A DNA stretch of 64,000 nt from Vitis vinifera (taxonomy: Eukaryota > Streptophyta > Magnoliopsida > Vitales > Vitaceae), in contig NC_081815.1 of the NCBI RefSeq assembly GCF_030704535.1, positions 2,619,001 through 2,683,000 on the forward strand, written 5' to 3'. The notes below the pieces were generated by a model, which was not told the DNA's origin, did no database searches, and saw only the letters and a program-made list of their open reading frames with translations. How positions within the stretch are numbered: the first letter of the stretch is position 1; each line of letters opens with the position of its first letter. The translations under genes were made by a program, and so were the position numbers. Positions 47,001 to 59,872 of this stretch are shown here, one piece after another.

Positions 47001-50000
47001 GTTGCTGCCACTGATGTCACACATTGAAGTATAGAGACATCACTGGTCAAAAGGAAAAAAGGTGCTGGGGTTAGGATGATCTGGATAGCTCCTTGAAATT
47101 ATTCAATTTGTGTTCCACAATGAGAACCTAATGGACATATGAGTAGCAGGAGTGGCTTTATATTAATTCAAAGCCATCTTGTTTGGCTTAAAAGAACCAC
47201 AGAACATAGGTGAGATTTATTTCGAAAGCGTGTAAATAATGGATACCAAAACTTCTGGCTTCACCTGGAACATGAGTTTGTTGTTTATTTACCTGAATAC
47301 TTTTCACTATTATATTGAATTTTGTTTCCAAAATCTGTTGCATGACTCACTTCCTTTTGTTTTTTATTTTATTTTATTTAAAATTGTATTGAAGCTGAGA
47401 TGCATGTTTGTTGATTTCAGTTTCTCACAAAGAACGGAATATATGACTTTTGGAACTGGTTTGATGATCGAACCTGGTAATCATTATTAAAACTGTCCGA
47501 TATGTTCTGGTGACCATGTTTGTGCTCACGTTATCTTTCCTTAAGTTGTTAATGACAGTATCTGTTCTACTTCCATTAAGGTATCCTCTTGGTCGTGTGA
47601 TTGGTGGCACTGTTTACCCAGGATTGACCTTAACAGCAGGCTCCATATGGTGGTGGGTATTTGAGATTGGTGCAACTTGTTTGTTGCAGGAGATTAATGC
47701 CATTAGTTTTGTTATTTCTTTTTGCTTCTAGATTGAGTACAGTTGCTCTTAATCAGTTTCCATATATAATGAGACATTGGAAATAGTACCTGTGAATGAG
47801 TCCTGTGGCAGCTAATGATTATGGGCCAATACTTTCTGATGGCAGGTTATTGAATTCCTTGAATATTCCTCTATCTGTTGAAACTGTCTGTGTGTTTACT
47901 GCACCTATATTTTCTGCTAATGCTGCATGGGCAACTTATCTTCTGACCAAGGTTTGTCTTCTGACTAGATTTGTCTGTGGTTTGGATTCTAGGTTTTGAC
48001 CTCAGATTTTCTGATGATGTTTATTTCCTTTTTTTTCTTTTTAAATATTTTTAGGAAGTTAAGGGCACTGGTGCTGGACTCACAGCTGCAGCTCTTCTGG
48101 CCATGGTAAATTATAGATCGGGTATTTGTAACTTTAATTATGAGATTTTGAATAGCAGCTATGGGCACTTTATAAGCACTTTTTTTATTCGTAGAGATGC
48201 TTGTTCATGCATGTAAATATAGTTATATGGTTCCTGATCATGATATTTATTCTAAGAGGGACTTGAAATTCTGTAGTTTAAACTGGAGGGAATGAAAGTT
48301 TTTCCCAAATGCAGTGGAGTGATAGGATTCTCTTTAAAGGGCACAGGGCTTTGACTAAGTGGGGCTCTTGAAATCCGTCCTAGAAAGTGAAGGCTCTGAA
48401 GAGCTCGTTTGGCATAAAAAAAGGGGAATTAGTAGGGAACAGGAATGGGTTGTGGGAAATCTAGTCTATATGAGAGCAGCTTGTGTGGTTATTTTTCCAG
48501 TTGGTGCTACAATGTAAATTTTGTGAGTAAATATCCATGGGAGGCGAGTTGACTTTCCGTTAGGTATCTGATGGTTAAGAATATGTTGTCTATTCATCTT
48601 TGTTAGGTGGGGTGGTTAAGGTTCTTACCGGAAAGCAAGCATGTAATAGAACTGGGAAATAGGTGCAGAGTCTTCATTGGGCTGATAATGAAACCTTTGA
48701 TGATTTCCTGTTGCTTATATTATACATCTACGATATCTTCTCACTTGTTTTTGTATGGAAAATGATGTTGACCATTACTATCAATGATAGTTCTCTACAA
48801 AACGTGATTAATAAAACCTAATATTAGTTCTCTTTTATGTTCTTGTTTTCAGGTACCATCATACATATCCCGATCTGTGGCTGGTAGCTATGATAATGAA
48901 GCTGTGGCTATATTTGCTCTGATCTTCACTTTCTATCTTTATATTAAGGTCAGATTTTAATCAGTCAGGGTGCTGTATTTACAACATCGAAAAAGGTTCT
49001 TTTAGGATAAATTATATCTGCTATTTAAATGGATAATAGTTTGGCCATTTTCAATTTGTTTCTTGTTGATTGTTAATTCGAACTGTTGCATGAATTATTA
49101 GCATCTCGACTAAATTCTTTTCTAATGTCGACAATTTACTATTTGCAGACGCTAAATACAGGATCCCTCTTTTATGCTACTTTGAATGCCATAACATACT
49201 TCTACATGGTAGGGTTGTGTGCCATTGTTGCAAGTCTTTTTACTCCCCCTTTATGGTGTTTATGTTTTTGGGTGTATTATTTCCTTTTTCAGGTTTGCTC
49301 TTGGGGAGGATACACTTTTATTATCAACCTTATTCCAATGCATGTGCTTCTTTGCATAGTAACTGGTCGCTATTCTTCTCGACTTTACATTGCGTATGCT
49401 CCTCTTGTAAGTACTTGCTGCATCATGAAGATTGGAAAGTCATTTAAGGCAAACAAAATATGTATCTAAGTATCAGAGATTAAAACACAAGTTATATTGT
49501 TGGGCTTAGGAGAAAAAAAAAGGAGTCCAAAAATGGGCTTGTTCATGACCTATACAATTTTGAAGCTTGTAGTGAATATGGATTTTTTTCATAGTATATA
49601 GCATATAGACCAAAATGGAGCATATTCTATTCAAATCAGATTTAAAACTTACTTGGGCTTGCATCCCATGCATTGTATAAAAATTGTGGTTCTGTCCTCA
49701 AATTCTTGGAGAGAGAGACATCTGTGCTAGCTTTGTCTTCTTCTTCTTTTATTTATTTATTTTGGCTGGGGAGTGGAAGGGGATCTGAGGATGTGGTGAG
49801 TGGTGTCTGGCGTTTAAGGTTTACTGTTGTTAGTTGGCACAGTGATGGAACTGTTGTGTTTAAAAGATGAGCTACTATCCTCTGGAGAAATATTTAGAAA
49901 TCTGATTTTTAACTTTATGCTACAAGTTTTTTGCAAACAACCAATATATGTTAGTATGTCACACCTCAAAACAAATATTTCCCTACAAACTTCATATTAT

Positions 50001-51108
50001 TAGACACCAATGTTTGGTTGCCAGGAAAAAAAATGTTTCATAACTTTTTAACAAAGAAATCTCTTTTCCTTGTAGTATTTATAGCTTTTTCATTGCAGGT
50101 TGTGTTGGGAACATTGTTAGCAGCTTTGGTGCCTGTTGTTGGTTTCAATGCAGTAATGACATCAGAACATTTTGCATCATTTCTGGTGAGTTCTGTAGGG
50201 ACCATGATATTGTTATTTGTTCTGTTGTGTCCATTTATTTTATCCATTGGTTTAGTTTTCATCAGAAAGTGTGTATGGCGTTGTTTGTATACTTCGTGTG
50301 TACTATTTTTGGGGCCTTTTGGCACTTCTAATGCAAACCCTTTATTTACCTATCACAAAAAAAAAAAAGAAAAAAAGAAAAGAAAAAGAAAGTGTAAAAA
50401 AAGAAAGAAAAAGAAAGTGTATGTGTTAGATGTGGGAATTGCCATCAAAATCCTGTGAAAACTGTGTTCATTGTTTATTATCGATGTTCTAGCTGTTCCA
50501 GTTAAACTTTTATTGTTATAGTGCTCTATTGGCACCGGCCAATGCCACTTGTAAGAGTTGTCTTTACTGCTAATTGTTCTTAAATGGTTCATGCAAGGTG
50601 TATGACTTCACCAATTGAGAAGAGAACTCTTAAAATAGTTGGAAATAAGGAGGAATCATTTAACATTAATCATGGAAGCCTTTCCTCCATGGTTCAAAAC
50701 ATGATCCAAAATAGGATTTTCTCTAGATGTGTGAGGAATTTAGGATATTTTCACATTTAAGTATATGTTTTATATGTGACATAGTGTCTGTTGGTTGGAT
50801 GGAATTTTGATGCAATTTAATTATTGTAGCATTTTGGCGCCCTTGTATATGTCTATTGTGTTTTGGTGAGCTCTTTAGCTAGGCGCTTTTCAAATGTTTC
50901 TTTACTTGCCTTCAGAAAAAAAAAAAAAGAACAAGAAAAAAGAAAAATTGTAGTAGTCTGTCTGGGGCATATGTGTAAGGTGCTAGGAACCCATGGTTTA
51001 CTCTTTTCAGCTCCAAGTTCACAATTCTGGCTTAACAGTGTTCATAACTTTGTCAGGTGGGCAAATACAATATAATTAATTAATAGCCCTACCTAAATTG
51101 GCAAGCTC

Positions 51109-51139
<31 letters not shown>

Positions 51140-54100
51140 TTTAAATGCATTGCAACAAACCAATAGAGTACATGATCCTAAATAGATCTGAATGGAAAAA
51201 ACTTGTAGCCTACCCCAAATGGTGGGCATATATACTAGGTGCTAGGACATAGGTTACTCTTACCACATATAAACTCACAATTCTGGTTAACAGTGTTTAT
51301 GACTTTCTCTGGTGGCAACACTTATTTTAAATGCCAATGAACCAATGGAGTATGATCCTGAACAGATATGAATGGAAAAATTGAATATTCTACCCCAAGT
51401 AGTGGGAATTTGTTGGGTTTATGAATTTTGATGCATTGAGGATTGAATTGGACATATCTACTGGTCAAATTCCAAATTTATATAGTGTCATAGATAGCAA
51501 CTTAGGTTGCAGAGTCAACCAATTTCAAGAGGATGTGCAAGTTTTTTGGTGCTTCAGAAAGTATATTTAACACAGAAGAAGAGTCAACTATTATTAAAAT
51601 GGTTTCCATTGGAATTGTGCCTTAAGCTGCTTTTTCAAGGCTTCCAGTCTTCTGTGGCTGTACTCCTTTTTTTTTTTTTTTTAATTTTTTTTTATAGGCT
51701 CTTCTTTTCCTGTGCTATTGATTCATTTTTCAAGATTTCCCATTTATCTTGAACTACTAGTCCTGAATGTTGATGACAAGAGAGCTTCAAGAAAGTCGTG
51801 CATCATGGGTACTCCCTTCAGTCCCTTGTGTGTGAGTTCAGTTGAATGACTAGGTGTGTTTCTTCCAGTTAATTTAACTTGGATCATCTGCCTTATTGAG
51901 TCTTTACATATGGTTTTGTGGATGGCTTGGGTTAGTTTCAAACTGTCAATGATTGCATCTTTTGATTTAGAGCTATCCTTACCTACTGGTTTAATACAAC
52001 TTATAATTTGTAATTCTCATGTTATAAATACTTTTTGTTGACAAATTTTTTGATAGAATTCATCCTAAATGATCGTTATTGTTGTTCTTTTGTTTCCAAA
52101 AAGTTGTCATTTAACTACTTTTTGGCTTTTGTTCTGTTATTTTTGTTTCTTTTAGACCAAGTAATTTTGTTGTTAATTTTTCTCTGCAGGTTTTCATTAT
52201 CATCCATGTGGTAGCTCTTGTGTATTATATCAAAGGAATTCTATCTCCAAAAATGTTTAAAGTAGCTGTTACGCTTGTTGTATCCGTTGGCCTGTAAGCT
52301 TCAGTTATCTTCTGTTTCTCTATCATATGAATTGACTAATTATGTTGGTAACAGAAATATCAAAAACTAATACTTGGTGCAACTGAATGTCAATTATGTC
52401 ATTTGTCTTTTACATTTTGAGAGCCATGAATTCTCTTGGATAGATTCAATTGGATTTAAAAAACCATCTCATGCATAGCATTGTTTTTTTCTTTTTTGAT
52501 AGATAAGCGCAGAATATATTGAAAAGAGGTCAGAAAGCCACAACGTATACAGAGAGTATACAAACTAGCTAAGCCTCACAACCAAAAAGAAAGCAAAAAA
52601 AACCCCACCAGCCCTTATCTGGAGGCTATCCACTCCAAGAAGCCTATAAGAGACAGCGAACTCTCTCCACTATACAGTCTCGCCCAACACCATAAATTAC
52701 AGACAAAAGAATTTTTTAATTTTTGAATAGCTATCACCCCCCCTTAAAAGCTAGCCTATTTCTTTCCTTCCAAAGAGTCCAAAAGATGTATAACGGTATA
52801 GACTTCCATATCTTTTTCCTTTTTTCCCCTACAAAAGGGCCCCTCCAGTTCAATAAGACCTCCTCTACAGTTTCTAGAAAGACCCACTGAACACCAAACA
52901 AAGCACATATCATATCCCATAGGACTTTTGCCACTATACAATGTATGAGGATGTGATTTACAGTTTCCTCTTCGCAGCCACACAAGAAGCAACGGTTAGG
53001 GAGTTGCCATCCTCTTTTTTGAAGCTTATCTAGCGTAAGCACCTTACCCCAAGAAGCCTCCCAAGCAAAAAACAAAATTTTTGTTGGAACTTTATCCACC
53101 CAAATGTTGCTTTTCGGAAAGTTGTTAGCCACGGTATTAACCACCAAGTTGTAAGCTTCCTTAACTTTAAACTGCCCGTTTCTTCCCCCTTTCCAAAAAA
53201 CTGCATCTTCTTCTAAGGTAGGTTTGTAGCCCCTCAAAATATGAAGCAAATTACCTACCATATCCAGCTCCCAATCATTGAAACCCCTCACAAACCTTAA
53301 ATCCCAACCTCCTTGGCCGACATTCTGATCCCACATTTCTTCTACTGTGCCATTTCTATGAGCAGCCATCCCATAAAGGTGAGGAAACCTTTGAGACAGC
53401 ACTGTACAACCGCACCAAAGATCAGTCCAAAATCTGATTTTGGTACCATTCCCCATAGTAAAAGCCATATTTTCCCAACACCAATCTTTTTCCTTCAAAA
53501 TCTCCTTCCAAACCCCTACTCCAAACGTCCCATTAGCCTTTTTGGTCATCCAACCAAAACCCTCTTGCCCATATTTTGCCAAAAGCACTTGCTTCCACAG
53601 ATTTTCCTTTTCACAAGCAAACCTCCATATCCATTTACCCAACAAGGCTTTGTTCAACGGAACTAGCTTCCTTAAGCCAAGCCTCCCCTTTTCCTTCTCT
53701 GTACAAACAACCTCCCAATTAACAAGGTGCACTTTCCTTTCCAAGTTTCCTCCTCCCCAAAGAAAATCCCTTTACAATTTTTCTAACCTCCGCGCAAGTG
53801 ACTTGGGCATACGGAAAAGAGACATTTGATACAATGGCATACTAGCCATCGTGCTCTTTATGAGAATGAGTCTCCCGCCTTTCGAAATATATTGGCGTTT
53901 CCAACGTGCAAGTCTTCTCCTCATCTTCTCTTCCACCCCATCCCACATGGAGGTATTCTTATTAGGAGCCCCCAAGGGCAGCCCCAAATACACAGAAGGC
54001 ATAGAACCCACCTTGCAGCCCAATTCCGCTGCCATCTCCTCCATCTCTTCCACCTCGTCAACTGGGATTATTTCACTTTTATCCAAATTGATCCTTAACC

Positions 54101-57100
54101 CTGACGCGGCTTCAAACCAAAACAAAATCCAACTCAGATGAATTAGATGCTCTTTCCTAGCCTCACAAAAAACTATTGTATCATCAACAAATAACAGATG
54201 GGATATATGCACCGATTGTCTTCCTCCTCCTCGGATCCTACACCCTGACAAAAATCCCCCTTCAACAGCCCTCCTAATAAGATTGCTCAACTCCTCCATT
54301 CCCATCACAAAGAGGTAAGGAGAAAAGGGATCTCCTTGCCTCAACCCCTTAGAACTTGGGAAGAAACCGGCTGGCACTCCATTCACCAACACCGAAAATT
54401 TGGCTGTGGATATGCAACTCCACATCCAACCCAACCACTTTGATCCGAATCCCATTTTTCTCATGACTTTTATCAAAAACTGTCAATTTAAACTGTCGTA
54501 GGCTTTCTCTATATCCAGCTTACAGATGAGACCTTTCTCTTCCCTTTTTTGCCATGCATCATTTACCTCATTTGCAATTAAAGAGGTATCAAGGATCTGC
54601 CTGCCCATTACAAATGCATTCTGATAAATGGAGACCACTTTCCCTATCACTTTCTTGAGTCTATTGGCTAACACCTTGGTCAATAGTTTGTACAGCCCCC
54701 CCAAAAGACTGATTGGCCTAAAATCCCCAAGATCCTCTGCCCCCCCCTTCTTGGGTAACAATACCAGAAACGTATTGTTGATGCTCTTGATGAAGGCACT
54801 TTGCTCATATTGTCGTGGACTATAAAAATGTGATTTCATCTATATTCTACATGGACTCATATTGATCATAAAACTCTGCAGCATTTTTCTTTTGACATGT
54901 TTTTCTAATTCATATTATGACTTCATTATTCAGGGTGGTGTGTTGTGCTGTGGTAGCAGTACTTATAGCACTGGTAGCTTCCAGCCCAACAAAGGGATGG
55001 AGTGGACGAAGTTTGAGTCTCCTTGATCCGTAAGTTACTTGTCTCTCAATTGATGTCTTAATGTTTTTAATGACTTCATTCTTTGTGAATGAATGAACTG
55101 TAATAATAATAGAATTCACAATTGGGGGGTGGCAACTTTGCTGGTCAAGCTGGACAAACCCAACTACTCAGAACCTTCAGATCCCAATTAGTATATAGTT
55201 TAATTGAAGTAGCTGGTGGGCCTCAAGTTACAATTCATTAGAACCTTTCCAAACTCCCCAACCCCAACACGACCTCCTCCTAATCATTACCATCAGCCCC
55301 ACCACCACCACCAAACATGTGTACACACAGACAAATTTTAGATGTTGTTAGGAAACCCCTTGACCTGCTTGTCATTCTGTTGCTTTTCTGAGTCATTGGG
55401 GATATTTTCATGCCTGGAAAAAACTTTATTTTCAAAATTTGAATTTCTTTTTGCTGATCTATTCTATTCCTATTAGTCCTGAATCAGCTTTCTGACATTC
55501 CTTCTTTTGGGGAGTTTTGACAGAACTTATGCAAGCAAGTATATACCAATTATTGCCAGTGTTAGTGAACATCAACCACCTACTTGGCCATCTTACTTTA
55601 TGGACATTAATGTTTTGGCATTTTTGGTTCCAGCTGGCATTGTTGTGAGTTTGATCTATCTTTTTACCTCAATATTGCTTTTAGTTTCCTACTTTTTTCT
55701 TAACCATATCCATCCTTGTATGACATTGGTCTTTATTTGGCAGGCATGCTTTTTGCCACTATCTGATGCAAGCTCCTTTGTTGTTCTTTACATAGTGACA
55801 TCTGTATATTTTTCTGGAGTCATGGTGAGGAGATTGTTACAAGAACAAACATTTTTCCTCGTCTTTCTGCTTTTATCATTCTTTGTCACAATTGTTTTGA
55901 ACTATTATTACAGGTGCGCCTTATGCTTGTACTAGCTCCTGCAGCATGCATATTATCTGGAATTGCTCTTTCTGAAGCATTTGATGTTCTTACTCGATCG
56001 ATCAAATTTCAGTTACCTGGATTATCAGAAAATTCCCAGATTGATGTAAGCTTGGTTTTGTTTCTGCATTTTGCTAATACCAATATTTATAATAATCTAT
56101 TAAGCTCAAATTCTGCTTCTGGGCTAAGATCCTCTTCATGTTGTTGACCATTAAGGCAGGGGATACTACCTCTAGTAGTGTTGTGACACAAAATGATGCA
56201 GCCAAGACCAATAAAAATGAAGACACACTAAAGGAGCGACCCTCGAGAAAGAACAGGAAGAAGGAAAAGGAACATGTGGAAAAGACTTCCATTAAGTCTC
56301 AAATTAAAAAGAGGCTACTGGTTTTACCTCTGGAGGCATCTGTTGCTGCTATTTTCTTGCTTGTATTGCTGGGTGCCTTCTATGTGGTATGTAAACATCT
56401 TCTTTCTCTATCTTGCCTGATCTTGGTGGTCTATCCCTGCTACATTTTGTTAGGTGCCATTTATAAAGTATTGATTTGCCTGTCAAAAAGATATCTGCTA
56501 CAGTTTGCTCTATTCTCTCCACAATAAGGGATTACAGCAATTTATAAATAAAAGAATTATGTGGATAAAGCAAAATATGAGACTGATCCTTCATCAATAT
56601 AATATTTTTATGGAACTATATTTCTGTCTATCTTGCTTGCTGTTTAATGTTTACCCTTTTAACTGTTGGACAATAGCAATTTCACGTCAATCTTTTCCTG
56701 TTTAATGGATCAGATTTACTATTAATATAATACTACAAAACATCTGCAAGCTCCTCTATTTCTAACATCAGATAATGCTCACCAGGAAGTTTAGATTTCA
56801 TCAAAATTCCTAGCTTGGTTCTATTCCTTCTATTTTTCTTTTTTCCTGCTAACTGAAATTCTGTTCAGACAAAAAAAGTCATTTGAGTGTAAGTGATACT
56901 TCTTGTAGGTTCATTGTGTTTGGGCAGCTGCGGAAGCTTACTCAGCCCCTTCTATTGTTTTAACATCTCATTCTCATGATGGCCTTCACGTTTTTGATGA
57001 TTTTAGAGAGGCTTATGCATGGTTACGACACAATACTGAGGTGGATGATAAAGTGAGTTTCCTCCATGTTTATCTCTCTGTTGTTTGTTTGATTTTCCTG

Positions 57101-59830
57101 AACCTTTTTCTTCATGGTATCATGGTTTGGAACTGCAGTTGCATTTTGATCGTGTTTACACTTTTGGAACTGTAGTTGTATTTTGATTGTGTTTACACTT
57201 TAATGTTCAAGGCCATCTTCTTCAAGTGTGAATTACAAATCTATTGAATTAACCCTGTTATTATGAATTCCTTTTGCATATCTTAGTTCCAAGTTACATA
57301 TCTTTTCATGTTTGTTGTAATTACTTTATTTTCATGGGCTTGTAATTACTTTGTTCTCATGGGCTTACTCTTGTTACTAATCAAGGATGATTAGAGCCCA
57401 TTTGGGAGTGATTTTGGTAAAAGCGTTATTAGTCTCTAGTGCTTCTAACTGTAGTGCTTCCATTAGAAATGTTTTTATGGAGAATTAGTTAGTGCTTGGA
57501 TGTAAACTAAGGAGTTTTTGGGAGGCAATTTTTTGGAGTAAGAACTTACCCAGTTCAAGAATCACTTGAATTGTGATTTTAAAAGTTTTACCAAATACTT
57601 AGTCTTTATAAAAAAACACTTTCAAGCCCTAGAAAGTGTCTCTAACCCTCCCCAAAGCACTGCTAAATAGACTCTCAATGGACGAGCTGTGTTTGATAAA
57701 ATTGGTCCATGACAGAATTGGATGGTAACATGCTACTAGAAACTAGGTTTGAGGCAATGGTGATCGTGATAGTCATTGTGGCTTTGGTCTGTTATTTATT
57801 AAGCTGTTATCTTTCTTTTTTCCTTTGATCAAGAAGAATATAAAAGGCTTTGTGAATATTTTTAAAAAGTAGAAGTATCTAGAGAAAAGTGCTCATGCCC
57901 ATTTCTCTTTAGTACAATTTTTTTTTTGTTTCTTATCAAAGAAAGAGAGAATGACTCATGCAATCATGCTTGTGTGTGCCAGTGCTCCAGTGATAAATTT
58001 ACTTTATCCAGTAACTCCCAAGAGTTGAGTTTATAAATGAGCATGGTCTAGTAACTTATTTTTTCTTTAGAAATTATGGGTTCTTTATAACTAAGATACC
58101 TATTTCTCCATCGCCATATGACAATTGATGCATATGTCGAGCATCCCATTGCTTCTCCTTATGCAGGAATTGATGGTTAAGAAACTACCTTTTATTTATG
58201 GTGGTGGGCATAATCCCCCCATGGTATTATGTGAGTTGAGGTCATTTTGGGGTTGAGAATAAATTTGGATAAAGACAAGTTAATTCCAATGCGAAGGGTG
58301 GAGGATATAGATGATTTGGCTTTAGAATTTGGTTGTAAGGTGGGTAGCCTCCCTTCCTCTTATTTGGGCCTCCCCTTGGGTACACTACTTAATTCTGTGG
58401 CAGTTTGGGATGAAGTGGAGGAGAGGTTTCATGAAATGTTGGCTATGTGTAAGAGACATTACATTTCCATAGGAAGGGGAAGTATCTTGATTCGACTCAC
58501 TTAGACTAGTTTTCCAATTTATTTTATGTCTTTACTTTGCATGCCACAACTGTCAAGATTGAGGCTAGAGCACATTCAAATAGATTTTCTGTGGGGAGAT
58601 AGGACTTTCGAGCGAAGACCACATCTAGTCAGATGGGCGATTGTTTGTTCAAACAAAAAGAAAAGGTGATTGGGAGTTAAGCATCTTTCATCTCTCAATT
58701 ATACTCTCCTATGTAAATGGAGTTGGCAATTTTGTGAGTGAGAGAGGGGCCCTTTGGAATCAAGTCATCAACGGGAAGTATGAGGAAGAAGGAGGGGGTG
58801 GTGTTCTTAGGAAGTGAGGGAGGGGTATGGTGTCGGGTTTTGGAATGCGATAAGAAAGGATTGGAACCTTGTGCATAGAAGGATCTCGTTCTTAATGGGT
58901 AATGGGCATAAAGTGAACTTTTGGAAGGATAAGTGGTGTGGGGACAATTCTTTAAGTGTCACATTCCTTTCATTGTCTGCTTTAGCTGTTTCTAAGTTTG
59001 GAATTACTCAGTTGAAGAGGGTGGGGGGAGTCCTTGCTTCTCTAGATCTTTCAATGATTGGGAGGTGGATTTTGTAGAGAGATTTCTATTGTGTTTGCAT
59101 GGGAAGAGAGTGTGTAGGGATGAGGAAGATATGGTGCAGTGGATAGAGACAAGGAGTTGCAAGTTTACAGTTAAGTCCCTCTATAACATCTTGAAGCCAG
59201 ACAATTCGGTTTGTTTTCCATTGAGAATTATTTGGAACTTGTGGGTGCAACCTAAACTATGTTTCTTTGCTTGGGAGGCAACATGGGGAAATGCTTTAAC
59301 ATTAGATGAAGTCCAAAGAAGAGGGTGGTCTTTAGTGAATAGATGTTATCTTTGCTAATTGGATGAAGAATCTATTGACCACATTCTTTTGCACTATTTA
59401 AAGACAAGGGTTTTATGGGAGTTGCTCTTTACGCTTTTCGAGGTGTCTTATGTGCTTCCCTCGTTGGTTAGAGAGACACTTTTGGGTTGACATGGTTCAT
59501 TTGTGGACAAAAAATGCAAGAAGGTTTGGAGAGCAAGACCCTTATGCATCTTTTGGACGGTTTGGAAAGCAAGGGATGGAATCGCTTTCGATGATTAAGT
59601 GCTTTTGATCCAAAGGCTTAAAGGCTCTTTTGTTTGCTTTCTTTGGTTGGAGATTAAGATGTTAATAAATGATGGTTCTTTGACTCTAGTTAGTTTCTTT
59701 GATTGGTAGAGCTCTTGTTGAGGGTGGTGGTGTTGTTGCCTTTCCTTTTTTGTAGATCCTCCTCTTGTTTGCGCCTTTTTGCTTTGGGTGTATGCGTCCT
59801 GTATTCATTGGGCCACTCTTTTGGCGTCTC

Positions 59831-59872
<42 letters not shown>

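Noticed and set aside
53313-53829. Plus-strand open frames over intron 11 of STT3A
   Set aside because: Antisense shadows of the LINE reverse transcriptase.
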